A DNA stretch of 64,000 nt from Dendrobium chrysotoxum. Taxonomy: Eukaryota; Streptophyta; Magnoliopsida; Asparagales; Orchidaceae. Below, piece after piece: positions 24,663 through 36,688 of this stretch (the stretch's first letter is position 1; each line of letters starts with the position of its first letter). The stretch covers positions 19,236,228 to 19,300,227 of the forward strand of contig CM034304.1 of the NCBI GenBank assembly GCA_019925795.1. Direction: 5' to 3'. Both the position numbers and the translations under genes were made by a program. Under the pieces are notes generated by a model. It was not told the origin of the DNA and did not search any database. It worked only from the letters and a program-made list of their open reading frames with translations.

Positions 24663-26479
24663 TGAAAGTTCATGAGGGATGTTAAGCCCTTATGCACTAG
24701 TCTCGAGGTTAACCAAGAGGGGGGGTAAATTGGTTATTTTAAAAATCCATGAACAAAAATAATTTAGAAAAATCTTTTTGAATGTTTTAACACAATTTTA
24801 GTTTTGTGATGATGTGCAGATGTTTATGATAATGAAATAATAATCACAATCGCACAATCATCAACAGAAAAATAAGCGCTGAAAATAATCAGAAAGAACA
24901 CACCAGATTTTATAGTGGGTCGGTCAACTTGACCTACGTCCACTCCCCGGAGCCTTTCCTCCGAGTATTGCACTAAGACTAAGTGACTCTTCTTTTGCTC
25001 CCACAGTAAGGCGGAGAAGCCTGTACAAAAACTCCTTTCCACCAACCCGGCGAGGCAGAGAACCTAGACTCCTTTCGCTTCCTCTTAAAGCAGCCAGAGA
25101 ACCTGGACTCCTTTCACTTCCTTTTGAAGCAGGCAGAGAACCTGGATCTTCTTGCGGACGATCCTCCCACAGAGACACCAACAAGACAAGAGACGACGAC
25201 CAGAGAAGATGACTCAGATCCTTGCTTGGAGCAACCTTTGTGAACACCTCATAAACTCCCCTTCACAAGATCCTCTCTCTCTCCCAAGCTCTCTCTCTCT
25301 CTCAAGGTTTTCTCTGGAAAGAAAAGTGGCAAAAGATTTTTCTTGTTGAAAGAAAAAGATCTTAAATAGGAGGGCTCAAAAATTGTCCTAAATCTCAACT
25401 AGTCATCAAAGATCATCCAGGACGATCAGACGATCATCCTGTACGATAAGCACAAAATTACATGAATCAGCTTGGACGATCTGATTTCTCTAGACGATTA
25501 GTAGACAAAATTTTTTCTGATCGTCCCGTACGATTCTGCGATCGTCCGGGATGATTAGTGTAAATTAAAAATTTTGTCCAGAAGACAACTCAGGTCGTCC
25601 AGGGAAACCTGTGCTGGACGATCTCAAAATGACTTGATCGTCCCTGACAATATTGCTATCGTCCTGTACTATTAGTTCAAAAATGACAAAATCGTCCTAC
25701 ACACAGCTCGGGTCGTATAGCCAAAACATCCTGGATGATCTTAAAATGACTTGATCGTCCGAGATGATATCACGATCGTCCCGTATGATCAGTTCAAAAT
25801 TGCTAATATCATCCAGCACATTTCTCGGGTCGTCCAGGTGAAGTGCTCTGGACGATCAAGATTTTGCATGTATCGTCTAGGACGATCTTCCGATTGTCTA
25901 GGATGATATGATCGAATGAATCAAATCTTAATTACTTTCCTTAATCACTAAACTAATTTAGGCATGATTGTAAAGGATCATCTAGGATGATACACGTATT
26001 GTCTGGGATGATTAGACCAAATCTCTAAAAATAAAAGCTTGCTTAACTTAATCTAGCGACTGAGAATTTTTGATTTGAGCCTATTTTCCTATACGATGGG
26101 CATATCATCCAGGACAATCTGCTTAGTCAAACTGACTTAACATGGTCGCCCTAATTTAGGGTTCTATTTTCAATGGATTGTCCAGGATGATAGGAATATC
26201 GTCTAGGACGATATGAACAAAATTTGAAATAAAAACTCTAACTCACTAAAACTCTTACCCTGAGTGTGTGTGTGTGCAAGGTTACTTAGCTAGGACATCA
26301 ATTACATTACATTTGACTCAAGAAAGGAGAAAATTATAATTTAAACACACGCAGATCTGATCTTGAGTTGGCTTGAATTATATTTAATCTTTTGTACCTG
26401 AAATATTAGTCAATCAAAATAGAACACAGAAATATTTGTTATCATCAAAATTGTAATCCTTAAATTTAGGTTTGCAACA
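24663..26479 (-). repeat. Element A 3' LTR
   Basis: Left LTR on the plus strand, equal to the 3' LTR of the minus-strand element. It contains two decayed 41-bp units (25,050-25,147), a CT-rich tract, then a palindrome-rich region (25,405-26,215) in which many ATCGTCC/GGACGAT half-sites have become ATCATCC/GGATGAT. A short open frame at 25,152-25,349 is also present in B's LTRs but shows no domain. Confidence 0.9.
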
Positions 26480-28063
26480 ATCTCCCCCTTTTTGATGATG
26501 ACAAATATTTATTTAGTAGTTTAAAATCAACCAAATTGCAGTAATTAAAGTACAGACGAGAGAAGATAAATTTTACTAATCATTAATAACTAGTGATATT
26601 CAATACAATAAACAAAACTACTACAACATAAAAGCAACAAAAGAAACTACTAGTAATACAAAAATAACTCTCCCTTTTGACATCACAAAAAGGAGGAACA
26701 GAAAATATAAAAATAATAAACTAAAACATCACAATAAAACTAAAACAATCAATCTAATAGAGAGGTGAATCCTGATTAGATGGAGGAATGAAGGATGGAG
26801 AGGAAAGATCAGGAATACAAAAAACACATAAAAAAGAAAAAAGCCAAAATCAAATCAAATAAAAAATAGAAATGAGAAAAATAATAGTGAAAACAATAAT
26901 TTTTTTATCAGCTCCAGTAAAATAGAATTTTCGTTGATTTTCAATTCAAAAGCCAATAAGAAGAAAATCGACAATGCTGAAATCCAAAAAATGTTGGAAA
27001 ATCAACTTTCGTAACTCCTACCTCGTACACCTTACAGGTTAAAATTCCTTTCAAATAAAAGTCTAATTTAGAAGAAAAGAAGTTAGATTTAAAATAACAT
27101 CCTTTCAAGCCTCGTTCTAGAAAAATATCTGATATAATAGTATTACAAAGTAAGGAATCAGAAATCATGATTTTTCATCTCAAGCTTTTGAAAATATTAA
27201 GTGGCATGGATTTTTCTAAGACATTTAAAGATCTGAAAGGGAAGAAATCTTATTTCTTTGTGGGCTCATTTTGTGCCTCTTTTTCTATTTGTTTGGTGCT
27301 CTTTGCGCATCTTTTGATTTTTGATACACTTTATGTATCTTTTCAATTTGGCGACATTGCACATCTTTTCAATTTTGGACTTATTTTGTGCCTCTTTTCA
27401 TTTTGGTGCTCTTTGCACATCTTTTATAAGCTTGCTTCCTTTCATAATCGTTAAAAAATCTCAGTTGTGAAATTATCTTCCAGACATAAGAGAGAATAAA
27501 ACTCACTCTCTATAATAAGAAGGAGTAATTCACAGAACAAAAATCATACATCATATGATAAGTGCAATCACCTAATTAAGAAAAATATAATAATGATTCA
27601 AAATTTTGAAAATACTATTCATATGAGGTAGATTACTGTAGGAAGATAAAATAAATCTCTATTTTAAAAACTAATTTTAATTTCGAAGAAGACTTTTATA
27701 CAAAAGAAATAATACATAATTAAAGGAGTTAGAGGAAGAGAAATAATCATTAACGTTTATTCCCTTTAACAGATTCAGTGGAGTCAATCACTGCTTATAA
27801 GCTTTCAAACAAAAATAAGGTAAAACTCTCAGTTAGAAATCCAGTTTATCAGTAGTAGTGAGCAGTGATCTGAATTTTTTTAAATAGTAAATCAAGAACT
27901 ATGAAATCTCATTAAAATAAATACTCAAATTAGAAAAATAATAACACTAAAATTAAAATCAGCAGAAAATACAAACCAATAGAAAATAGATAATCTAATT
28001 AAATAAATGACTAATAGAAATAGAATAAAAAATAAAAAATTCAGATATCAGTAGTCATCAGAT
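26480..28063 (-). other. Element A region between pol and 3' LTR
   Basis: A PPT lies at 26,480-26,494 (aaaaagggggagat on the minus strand) and a second PPT-like tract near 26,667-26,679. The rest is AT-rich and contains short repeats of 'cattttgtgcctctttt' and 'tgcgcatctttt' (27,260-27,430). Some Sireviruses keep an env-like gene here, but no minus-strand frame supports one. The plus-strand frame at 27,167-27,454 is a reading of the repeats. Confidence 0.6.
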
Positions 28064-30402
28064 TCATACATTTATATCAATCACACCCAATCTGATCCTC
28101 AAAATGTTGAATGAGTCAAAGCTCAGTGGTTTAGTAAAGATGTCAGCTAGTTGATTTTCAGTTGCTACATGATGTAGCTCAATGTCCCCTTTTGTAATAT
28201 GATCCATAATGAAGTGATGCCTTATATCAATGTGTTCGGTTCTAGAATGTTGGATTGGATTCTTAGAAATGTAGATGACTCTGGTGTTATCACATAGAAC
28301 TGAAATTGTGCTAATAGGTATTCCTAAATCCAAAACTTGTTGCTTCAACCAAAGGACTTGGGCCATACAACTTCCTAAGGTAATGTATTCAGCTTCAGCA
28401 GTAGAAAGTACAACCGAGTTCTATTTTCTACTGGACCAGGAGACTAAAGATTATCCTATGAATTGGCAAGTTCCAGAAGTGCTCTTTTTATCCACCCTAC
28501 ACCCTGCAAAATAAGAATCAGAATATCCAAAAATCTCAAAAGAAGTGCTGTGCCTAGGATATCAGATTCCTAGGTTTGGGGTCCCTAAGAGATATCTAAG
28601 GATTCTCTTAACTGTAGTCAGTGGGATTCCTTAAGATCATCTTAAAATTTAGTACAAAGATAAACATTAAACATAATATCAGGTCGGCTAGCAGTCAGGT
28701 AAAGCAGTGATCCAATTATTCCCCTAAACTTCTTTTGATCAATAGATTTTCCATTTGAATCCTTATCTAACTGAACTGTGGAACTCATGGGAGTGTTGAT
28801 TGGCTTAGCTTTGTCCATTTCATATTTCTTCAAGATATCCTTAGGGTATTTTGATTGATTCAGAAAGGTTCCATCATTCATTTATCTTATACTAAATCCT
28901 TAAAAATAGGATAATTCTCCCATCATACCCATCTCAAACTCCTTACTTATTATCTTAGAAAAATCATCAGATAAATTTTTATCAGAAGATCCAAAAAGTA
29001 TATCATCAATATAGATATGGACAATAAGTAGATCATCTCCTACTTTCCTATAAAAAAGGGTGGTGTCTATGCTCCCCTTAACAAACTCTCTTTCTAGTAG
29101 GAATGTGCTAAGCCTCTCACACCAAGCTCTAGGTGCCTATTTCAATTCATACAAGGCCTTTTTTAATTTGTAAACATGATTTGGATATTAGAAACTCTCA
29201 AAACCTGGGGGTTGCTCTATAAAGACATCCTCTTTTATTATCCAGTTTAAAAATTCACTCTTGACATCCATTTGAAATAGCTTAAATCCCTTATACCAAG
29301 CAAAGGCTAATAGCACCCTAATGGCTTCCAATCTAGCTACAGGGGCAAAGGTCTCCTTAAAATTAATCCTATCAATTTGATTGTACCCCTTAGCCATCAA
29401 TCTTGCCTTATTCCTAACCACCACACCAGAATCATTCATCTTATTCTTAAAGACCCACTTGGTTCTTACTACACTTTGATTTCTAGGTCTTTCTACTAAC
29501 TCCCAAACATCATTCCTTATAAATTGATTTAACTCCTCTTGGATAGCTAAGATCCAAAATTCATCAGAAAGGGCTTGATTGATATTAGTGGGTTCAGTCA
29601 TTGAGATAAAGGTAGAATGGTTTACTTCCTTTTCAAGTCCATGCCTAGTTCTAACACCTTCAGAAGGGTCTCCTAAGATTAGTTCTTTAGGACGACTCTA
29701 AGCATATCTCCAATCTCTAGGCAAAGTGTTTTGAGGTTCTACCATTTCCTCCAGATTTGTATTTTCAACTCCGTGGGTAATCTCTTCTACATCTTCTTCC
29801 TCCTCAACTCTAGTCTCCTTAGGATCAGATTCATCAAACACCACATGAGTTATCTCCTCCACCACCAAAGTCCTCTTATTAAACACCCTAAAGGATTTCC
29901 CCACACTAGAATAGCCTAAGAACACTCCTTCATCAGATTTGGGGTCAAATTTTTCTAAGGATGATTTCCCATTATTTAGAACGAAACCCTTACAGCCAAA
30001 GACATGAAGGTGGGACAGGTTTGGAGTTCTACCCTTAATGATCTCATAGGGTGTCTTATTCAGTTTGGATCTAGCATTCACCCTATTCAACACATAACAG
30101 GCAGTGTTCACCGCTTCAGCCCAAAAGTAATTTGGAAGTGAATACTCAGTAAGCATGACTCTAGCGGCTTCTACTAAGGTCCAGTTCTTCCTTTCAGCTG
30201 CCCCATTCTACTGAGGGGCCCTAGGAGCTAAAACGTTGTGGCTAATCCCTTGCTCCTCACAGAATATTTCAAATATTATATTTTCAAACTCTCCACCATG
30301 ATCACTATGAATAGTTAAGATCTCATAATCTAACTTCCTCTGATTCCAAGTGGAGAAAGATTTAAATTCATTAAATGACTCAAATTTATATGATAGAAAT
30401 TG
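28064..30402 (-). pseudogene. Element A pol, C-terminal half (integrase end, RT, RNase H)
   Basis: In minus-strand order: integrase core end (30,208-30,402, with HSDHGGEFEN), integrase C-terminal and linker (29,698-30,156), RT N-terminal part (29,188-29,601, KWVFKNKMNDSGVVV), RT catalytic YIDD at about 29,000, and RNase H (28,642-28,881, and 28,064-28,366 ending in IQHSRTEHIDIRHHF). Stops and frame shifts separate them. A TAG at 28,421-28,423 lies inside RNase H between SSRK and NSVVLSTAEAEY. The integrase is cut at 30,407 by element B. Confidence 0.85.
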
Positions 30403-30407
30403 GAGCA

Positions 30408-32129
30408 TGAAAGTTCGATAGGGATGTTAAGCCCTAGTGAACTAGTCCCGAGGCTAACCAAGAGGGGGGGTGAATTGGTTATTTAAAAATTTCACGATAA
30501 CTATGATAATCTTTTTATAACGTGCAGCGGAAAACGAATTAAAACAACGACAAAAAGATCAACCACAGATATTCACCCAAGCAGTTAATATCAGGAAAAA
30601 TTAAAGTGCAGAATTGAATCAGAAAAGCAAATCAGATTTTATAGTGGTTCGGTCAACTTGACCTACGTCTACTCCCCGGAGCCTCCCCTCCGGGTATTGC
30701 ACTAAACAGAAGTGTCTCTCCTTTTGCTCCCACAGCAAGGCGGAGAAGCCTGTACAAAAATCTCCTTTTCACCACACGGTGAGGCAGAGAACCCGACCTC
30801 CTTTCGCTTCCTCCTGAAGCAGGCAGAGAACCTTCGAACTCCTTTCGCTTCCTCCTGAAGCAGGCAGAGAACCTACGAACTCCTTTCGCTTCCACCTGAA
30901 GCGGGCAGAGAACCCACGAACTCCTTTCGCTTCCACCTGAAGCGGGCAGAGAACCCCGGATCTTCTTACGAATGATCCTCCCACGACGAACACTGACTAG
31001 ACGAAAGACGACGAGCGGAGAAGATGACTCTGATCCGTGCTCGGAGCAACCTTAGTGAATCCCTCACTAACTCCCCCTCACAAGATCTTCTCTCTCTCTC
31101 CCAACTCTCTCTCTCTCTAGGGTTTCTCAGGAAAGGAAGGCAGCAAAAGATATTTTCCAATCTTGGAAAAAGTTCTTTTAAAGGAGGGCTTAAAATTTGC
31201 CCTAAATCTCAACTGGTCGGCCAAGATCGTCCAGGACGATCGGTAGATCGTCCTGTACGATCAGTTCAAATTCAGCTGTTGTAGCCTGGACGATCTGGCT
31301 CTTCTGGACGATCAGTAGAAAAAGTTGTTCATATCGTCCCGTACGATCCTGCGATCGTCTGGGACGATTAGTTCAAATTGAGGGAAATCGTCCAGAAGAC
31401 AGTTCGGGTCGTCCAGAGAAATCTGTGCTGGACGACCAAAAAATGACTTGATCGTCCCGGACGATAGGGTCATCGTCCGGTACGATTAGTTCAAAAAGGC
31501 CCCAAATCATCCTGTACATAGTTCTGGACGTACAGCTTAAATGCACTAGACGATCAGGATCGTCCAGGATGATATGATCGTATCAACCAAAAATAAATTG
31601 CTTTCCTTAATTACCAGATTAAATTAGGCATGATTATACTGGATCGTCCGGGACGATACACGTATCGTCCGGGACGATCAGACCAAGTATCTAAAAATAA
31701 GAACTTGCCTAACTTGATCTGGCGGCTGAGAATTTCTGATTTGGGAATATCGTCCCGTACGATCCGTAGATCGTCCAGGACGATCGGCTCAATCAGACCC
31801 TCTTAACTTAGTCGCCCTAATTAGGGTTTCTGTTTTAACTGGATCGTCCAGGACGATGTGGATATCGTCCAGGACGATCTGAACAAATTTTTAACAGAAA
31901 CTCTAATTCACTCAATCTCTCTCCCTGAGTGTGTGTGTGCAAGGTTACTTAGCTAGGGAATCAGTTACATTACAATTGACTCAATAAAAAGAAAAATCAT
32001 ACATTTGACACACTTGGACCCGATCTTGAGTTGGCTTGAGTGGCTCGCGGTCTTTTGTGCCTGAAACAGATTAGCCAAGTAAAACACACTGGAAACATGT
32101 TTGTCATCATCAAAACCAGATTTGCAACA
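30408..32129 (-). repeat. Element B 3' LTR
   Basis: 1,722 bp. It has four 41-bp units (30,795-30,958; cctttcgctt at 30,800, 30,841, 30,882 and 30,923) where the other LTR has three, and lacks 20 bp of the palindromic array. The net 21-bp difference equals the length difference from the right LTR (1,701 bp), so there are few other indels. Palindromic array 31,221-31,885. Confidence 0.95.
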
Positions 32130-32320
32130 ATCTCCCCCTTTTTGATGATGGAAAACATTTGTAAAGTAGTCTGAAAATAAAAGTAAACTAGGAGATCCAA
32201 CAAACAAATATTTTTTAAATTTTCATTTAACAGCTAAAACAATACAGGAAACATGACTCAGAAAACAGAAACAGACACGACTACAACTGACTCCCCCTTT
32301 TGACATCACAAAAAGGAGGA
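32130..32320 (-). other. Element B polypurine tract and a second PPT-like tract
   Basis: Minus strand caaaaagggggagat adjoins the LTR (32,130-32,144). A near copy, caaaagggggagtc, lies about 160 bp upstream (32,289-32,302) and is followed by a short inverted motif (cctcctttttgtgatg). Element A has the same pair. Multiplied PPTs are a reported trait of Sireviruses. Confidence 0.75.
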
Positions 32321-33626
32321 GCGAAAAACATAACACGAAAATAAAACATAAAATAAAACATACATAGAACAAACTACAAAACAGGAAAAACAGAATGTTT
32401 CCTTGATTTTAGATTCAAAAACCAATGACAGGACGATTGACAGCGCTGAAATCCAGAAAAGGTTGGAAATAATCAACTTTCGTAACTCTGACCCCGGGCA
32501 CCTTATCGATGCAAACCTCTTTCAAAACAAAAATCCGATTCAGAATAAAAGACATTAGATTTGAAAAGAAATCCTTTCAAGCCTCGTTCCAGAAAAATAT
32601 CTGATATAATAGTGTTACAAAGTACAAAATCAGAAATCGGGATTTTCAAAACTCAAGCTTTTGAAAATATTAAGTGGCGCACAGATTTCTCTAAGACATT
32701 TAACAATCTGAAAGGAAAGAAAGCTTGTTTTGGGCTCATTTTGTGCCTCTTTTTCAAATTGGTTGGTGCTTTGCGCATCTTTTGATTTTTGATACACTTT
32801 GTGTATCCAATTTGGCAATTTCACATCTTTTCAGTGTTGGGCTCATTTTATGCCTCTTTTTCAAATTATCTGGCGCACTGCGCATCTTTTATAAGCTTTC
32901 TCCTTTTCATAATCATTAAAGAGTCTCAGCTATGAGATTATCTTCCAGACATAGGAGATGACTCTCCACAGTAAGGAAGAACGATTCACAAAACAAAATC
33001 CATACAACATATGATAAATGCAATCACTTGGTTTAGAAAATCAAACTAATGACTCAAGACTTTGAAAAACACTATTGATATGAGGCAGATTACTGTAGGA
33101 AGATAAAATAATCTCTATTTTAAAAACTAACATTTTAATTTTGAAAAGGATTTTTATTCAAAAGAAACTACACACCAGTAAAGAAGTTAGAGGAAGAGAA
33201 ACAATTATCAATGTTTCTTCCCTTTAACAGATTCAGCGAAGTCAATCACTGCTTATCAGCTTCCAAACCAAAACAAGGTAAAAACTCCCAGTCAAAAATT
33301 CAGATCACCAGAAGTAGTGAGCGGTGATCAGATCTTGAAAAGCATAAAACAGTAAGTGCAAGATATGAACCCGTAAATAAATAAAAACAGGTAGAAAATC
33401 ATAGCAAAGTAAATACTCAAACCAAACTAACAAAACGGGTAACACAGAAATCAGTAGAAGAAATAAAATCAACTGAAAGAAAATAATCAAACCAAAACTA
33501 ACTAACAGAAATCAGAAATCAGAATTCAAAAACTAACTAACAAAAATCAGAAAACAGAATACAAAAAACTAACTAACAGAAATCAGAATACCAATCATAA
33601 CAATCATAAATCAGCAGTCATCAGAA
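32321..33626 (-). other. Element B region between pol and second PPT, no env-like ORF
   Basis: AT-rich, with short repeats of 'ttttgtgcctctttttcaaatt' type (32,735-32,890) and AC-rich filler (33,470-33,600). No minus-strand frame of useful length is present, so an envelope-like gene is absent or erased. Confidence 0.6.
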
Positions 33627-36600
33627 TCAAGCATTTATATCAATCACTCCTAATCTGGTTCTCAAAATGCTGAATGAGTCAAAGGCCAGTGGTTTAGTGA
33701 ATATGTCAGCCAGCTGATTTTCAGTTGCTACGTGGTGTAGCTCAATGTCCCCTTTTGTAACATGGTCCCTAATGAAGTGATGCCTAATGTCAATGTGTTT
33801 GGTCCTAGAATGTTGGATTGGATTCTTAGAGATACAGATGGCACTAGTATTATCACACAGAACAAAAATTATGCCAACAGGTACTCCTAAATCCAAGACT
33901 TGCTGCTTCAACCAAAGAACTTGGGCCACACAACTCCCTAAGGCAATGTACTCAGCTTCAGCAGTGGAAAGTGCAACTGAGTTCTATTTTCTACTGGACC
34001 AGGAGACTAACGACTGTCCTATAAATTGACAAGTCCCAGAAGTACTCTTCCTATCCACCCTACACCCCGCAAAGTCAGAATCAGAATATCCAATGATCTC
34101 AAAAGAGGTGTTGTGCCTAGGGTACCAAATTCCTAGGTTTGGGGTTCCTAAAAGATATCTAAGAATTCTCTTAACAGCAGTCAGGTGGGACTCTTTAGGA
34201 TCAGCCTGAAACCTAGCACAAAGACAGACATTAAACATGATATCAGGTCGGCTAGCAGTCAGGTAAAGCAGTGAACCTATTATCCCTCTATACTTCTTCT
34301 GATCAACAGATTTTTCATTTGAATCCTTATCTAACTGAACTGAGGAGGGCATGGGAGTATTGATTGGCTTGGCTTTGTCCATTTCATATTTCTTCAAAAT
34401 GTCCTTAGTGTATTTTGATTGATTGAGAAAGGTTCCATCATCCGTTTGCCTTATGCTAAACCCCAAAAAGTAGGACAATTCTCTCATCATACTCATCTCA
34501 AACTCTTTACTCATTGTTTTAGAAAACTCTTCACATAAGTATTTATCAGAAGATCCAAAAATTATATCATCAACATAGATCTGGACAATGAGTAAGTCAT
34601 CTCCTAATCTCCTCAGAAAAAGGGTGGTGTCTACGCTCCCCTTAACAAACTCTCTTTCTAACAGGAATGTGCTAAGCCTCTCATACCAAGCTCTGGGTGC
34701 CTGTTTCAATCCATATAAGGCCTTTTTTAATTTATAGACATGATTTGGATATTGGGAACTCTCAAAACCTGGGGGTTGTTCTAAGAAAACATCTTCTTTA
34801 ATTACCCCATTTAAAAAGGCACTCTTAACATCCATTTGAAACAGCTTAAATCCCTTATAACAGGTAAAGGCTAGTAGCACTCTAATGGCTTCCAATCTAG
34901 CTACAGGGGCAAAAGTCTCCTCAAAATCAATCCCTTCTATCTGATTATACCCCTTAGCCACCAATCTTGCCTTATTTCTCACCACCACACCAGAATCATT
35001 CATCTTATTCTTAAAGACCCACTTGGTTCCCACAATACTTTGATTTTTAGGTCTTTCTACTAACTCCCAAATATCATTCCTTACAAATTGATTCAATTCT
35101 TCCTGCATAGCTAAAATCCAAAATTCATCCGACAGGGCTTGATTGATGTTGGTGGGTTCAGTCATTGAGATAAAGGCAGAATGGTTTACTTCCTTCCTAA
35201 GTCCATGCCTAGTCCTAACACCTTCAGAAGGGTCTCCTAAGATCAGTTCTTTAGGATGACTCGAAGAATGTCTCCAATCTCTAGGCAACTCTGTTTGAGG
35301 TTCTACCCTTTCTTCCAAATTTGTATTTTCAACTCCTTGGGTAACCTCAATAATCTCTTCATCTTCTACTTCAGATCTAGACTCCTTAGGTTCAGATTCA
35401 TCGAACACTACATGGGTTATTTCTTCCACCACCAAAGTCCTCCTATTGAACACCCTAAAGGATTTCCCCACACTTGAATATCCTAAGAACACTCCTTCAT
35501 CAGATTTGGGGTCAAATTTTCCTAAGGGTGACTTCCCGTTGTTCAGAATGAAAACCTTACAGCCAAAGACATGGAGGTGGGACAGATTTGGAGTTCTACC
35601 CTTAATGATCTCATAAGGTGTCTTGCTCAGTTTGATTCTCACATTCACCTTATTCAGCACATAACAGGCAGTGTTCACCGCTTCAGCCCAAAAGTATTTT
35701 GGAAGTGAATACTCAGCAAGCATGGCTCTAGCGGCTCCCACTAAGGTCCTGTTCTTCCTTTCAGCTACCCCGTTCTGCTGAGGGGTCCTAGGAGCTGAAA
35801 AATTGTGACTAATCCCATGATCCTCACAAAAACTTCTAAATCTTTCATTTTCAAACTCCCCTCCGTGATCACTATGGATGGTAATAATCTCACATCGTAA
35901 CTTCTTCTGAATCCAAATAGAGAAGGATCTAAACTCATCAAATGACTCAGATTTATGTGACAAAAACTTAACCCAAGTGAACCTCGAATAATCATCTACA
36001 ATCATAAAACCATAAACTCTCCCCCCTAAGTTGGCAGTGCTAATGGGTCCAAAGAGGTCCATGTGAAGAACTTCTAAAGGTCTAGAGGTGCTAATGTCCT
36101 TAACAGAGTGAAAAGAGGACTGGACTTGCTTCCCCAACTGACAGGCATCACACAGGTGATCCTTAGTGAACTTAAGCTTGGGCACACCTCTAACTAAGTC
36201 CTTTTGGGTGACTCTCCTAAGGGTTTTCATACTGGCATGACACAATCTCCTATGCCATAACCAAGACTCATCAGCAGCAGTTTTTAAGCAAATTGAATTA
36301 TCAGATTTAATGCTACTTACATCCAGCTTGTAGACGTTGTTGATCCTTTGCCCCTGCAAAACAACTTCATCATTTAAGCTTAAAATGCAGCCAGTGGGCA
36401 GGAATTTGATGCTGTATCCCTTGTCACAGAGTTGACTGATGCTCAGCAGGTTGTGTTTCAGTCCATCTACAAGCAAAACATTATCAATCATAAAGTTCTT
36501 TGAATCACCAATTATATCTGTGCCTACCACCTTCCTGGTGGTGTTATCTCCAAGTGTAACCTTGCCTCCAGCTCTGGCCTCCAGCGAAATGAACTGATTT

Positions 36601-36677
36601 GCATCTCCAGTCATATGTCTAAAACATCCGTTGTCCAGGTACCACATGCTCTCACGAGGTCTTGTGTGAGAGCACAC
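33627..36677 (-). pseudogene. Element B pol: protease, integrase, RT, RNase H with one TAG
   Basis: An 897-codon frame (33,984-36,677) plus its continuation to 33,627. Protease motif YLDNGCFRHMTGD near residue 15 (family consensus DSG; here DNG). Integrase zinc-binding HRRLCHASM...CDACQLGKQ (about residues 140-180) and catalytic D, D, E in HMDLFGP, IHSDHGGEFEN and NGVAERKNR. RT has the YVDDIIFGS catalytic motif. RNase H starts YSDSDFAGC and is cut by TAG at 33,984-33,986 between SSRK and NSVALSTAEAEY, then resumes in the same frame through HSRTKHIDIRHHF to VIDINA. Pol lies in the -1 frame relative to gag. RT and integrase look intact; protease and RNase H are doubtful. Confidence 0.9.
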
Positions 36678-36688
36678 CTACAAAAGTA

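Noticed and set aside
25152..25349. Small frame conserved among the Sirevirus LTRs (also near 11,309 and 31,024)
   Set aside because: Conserved because the LTRs are homologous; length and frame vary between copies and there is no recognisable domain.
27167..27454. Hydrophobic plus-strand frame in element A, possible env-like protein
   Set aside because: Lies on the strand opposite to the element's genes and consists of repeated 'tttgtgcctctttt' sequence.
31221..31885. CRISPR-like array of short palindromic repeats
   Set aside because: Repeats are imperfect, spacing is irregular, they sit inside plant retrotransposon LTRs and recur in four LTR copies. This is LTR architecture, not CRISPR.
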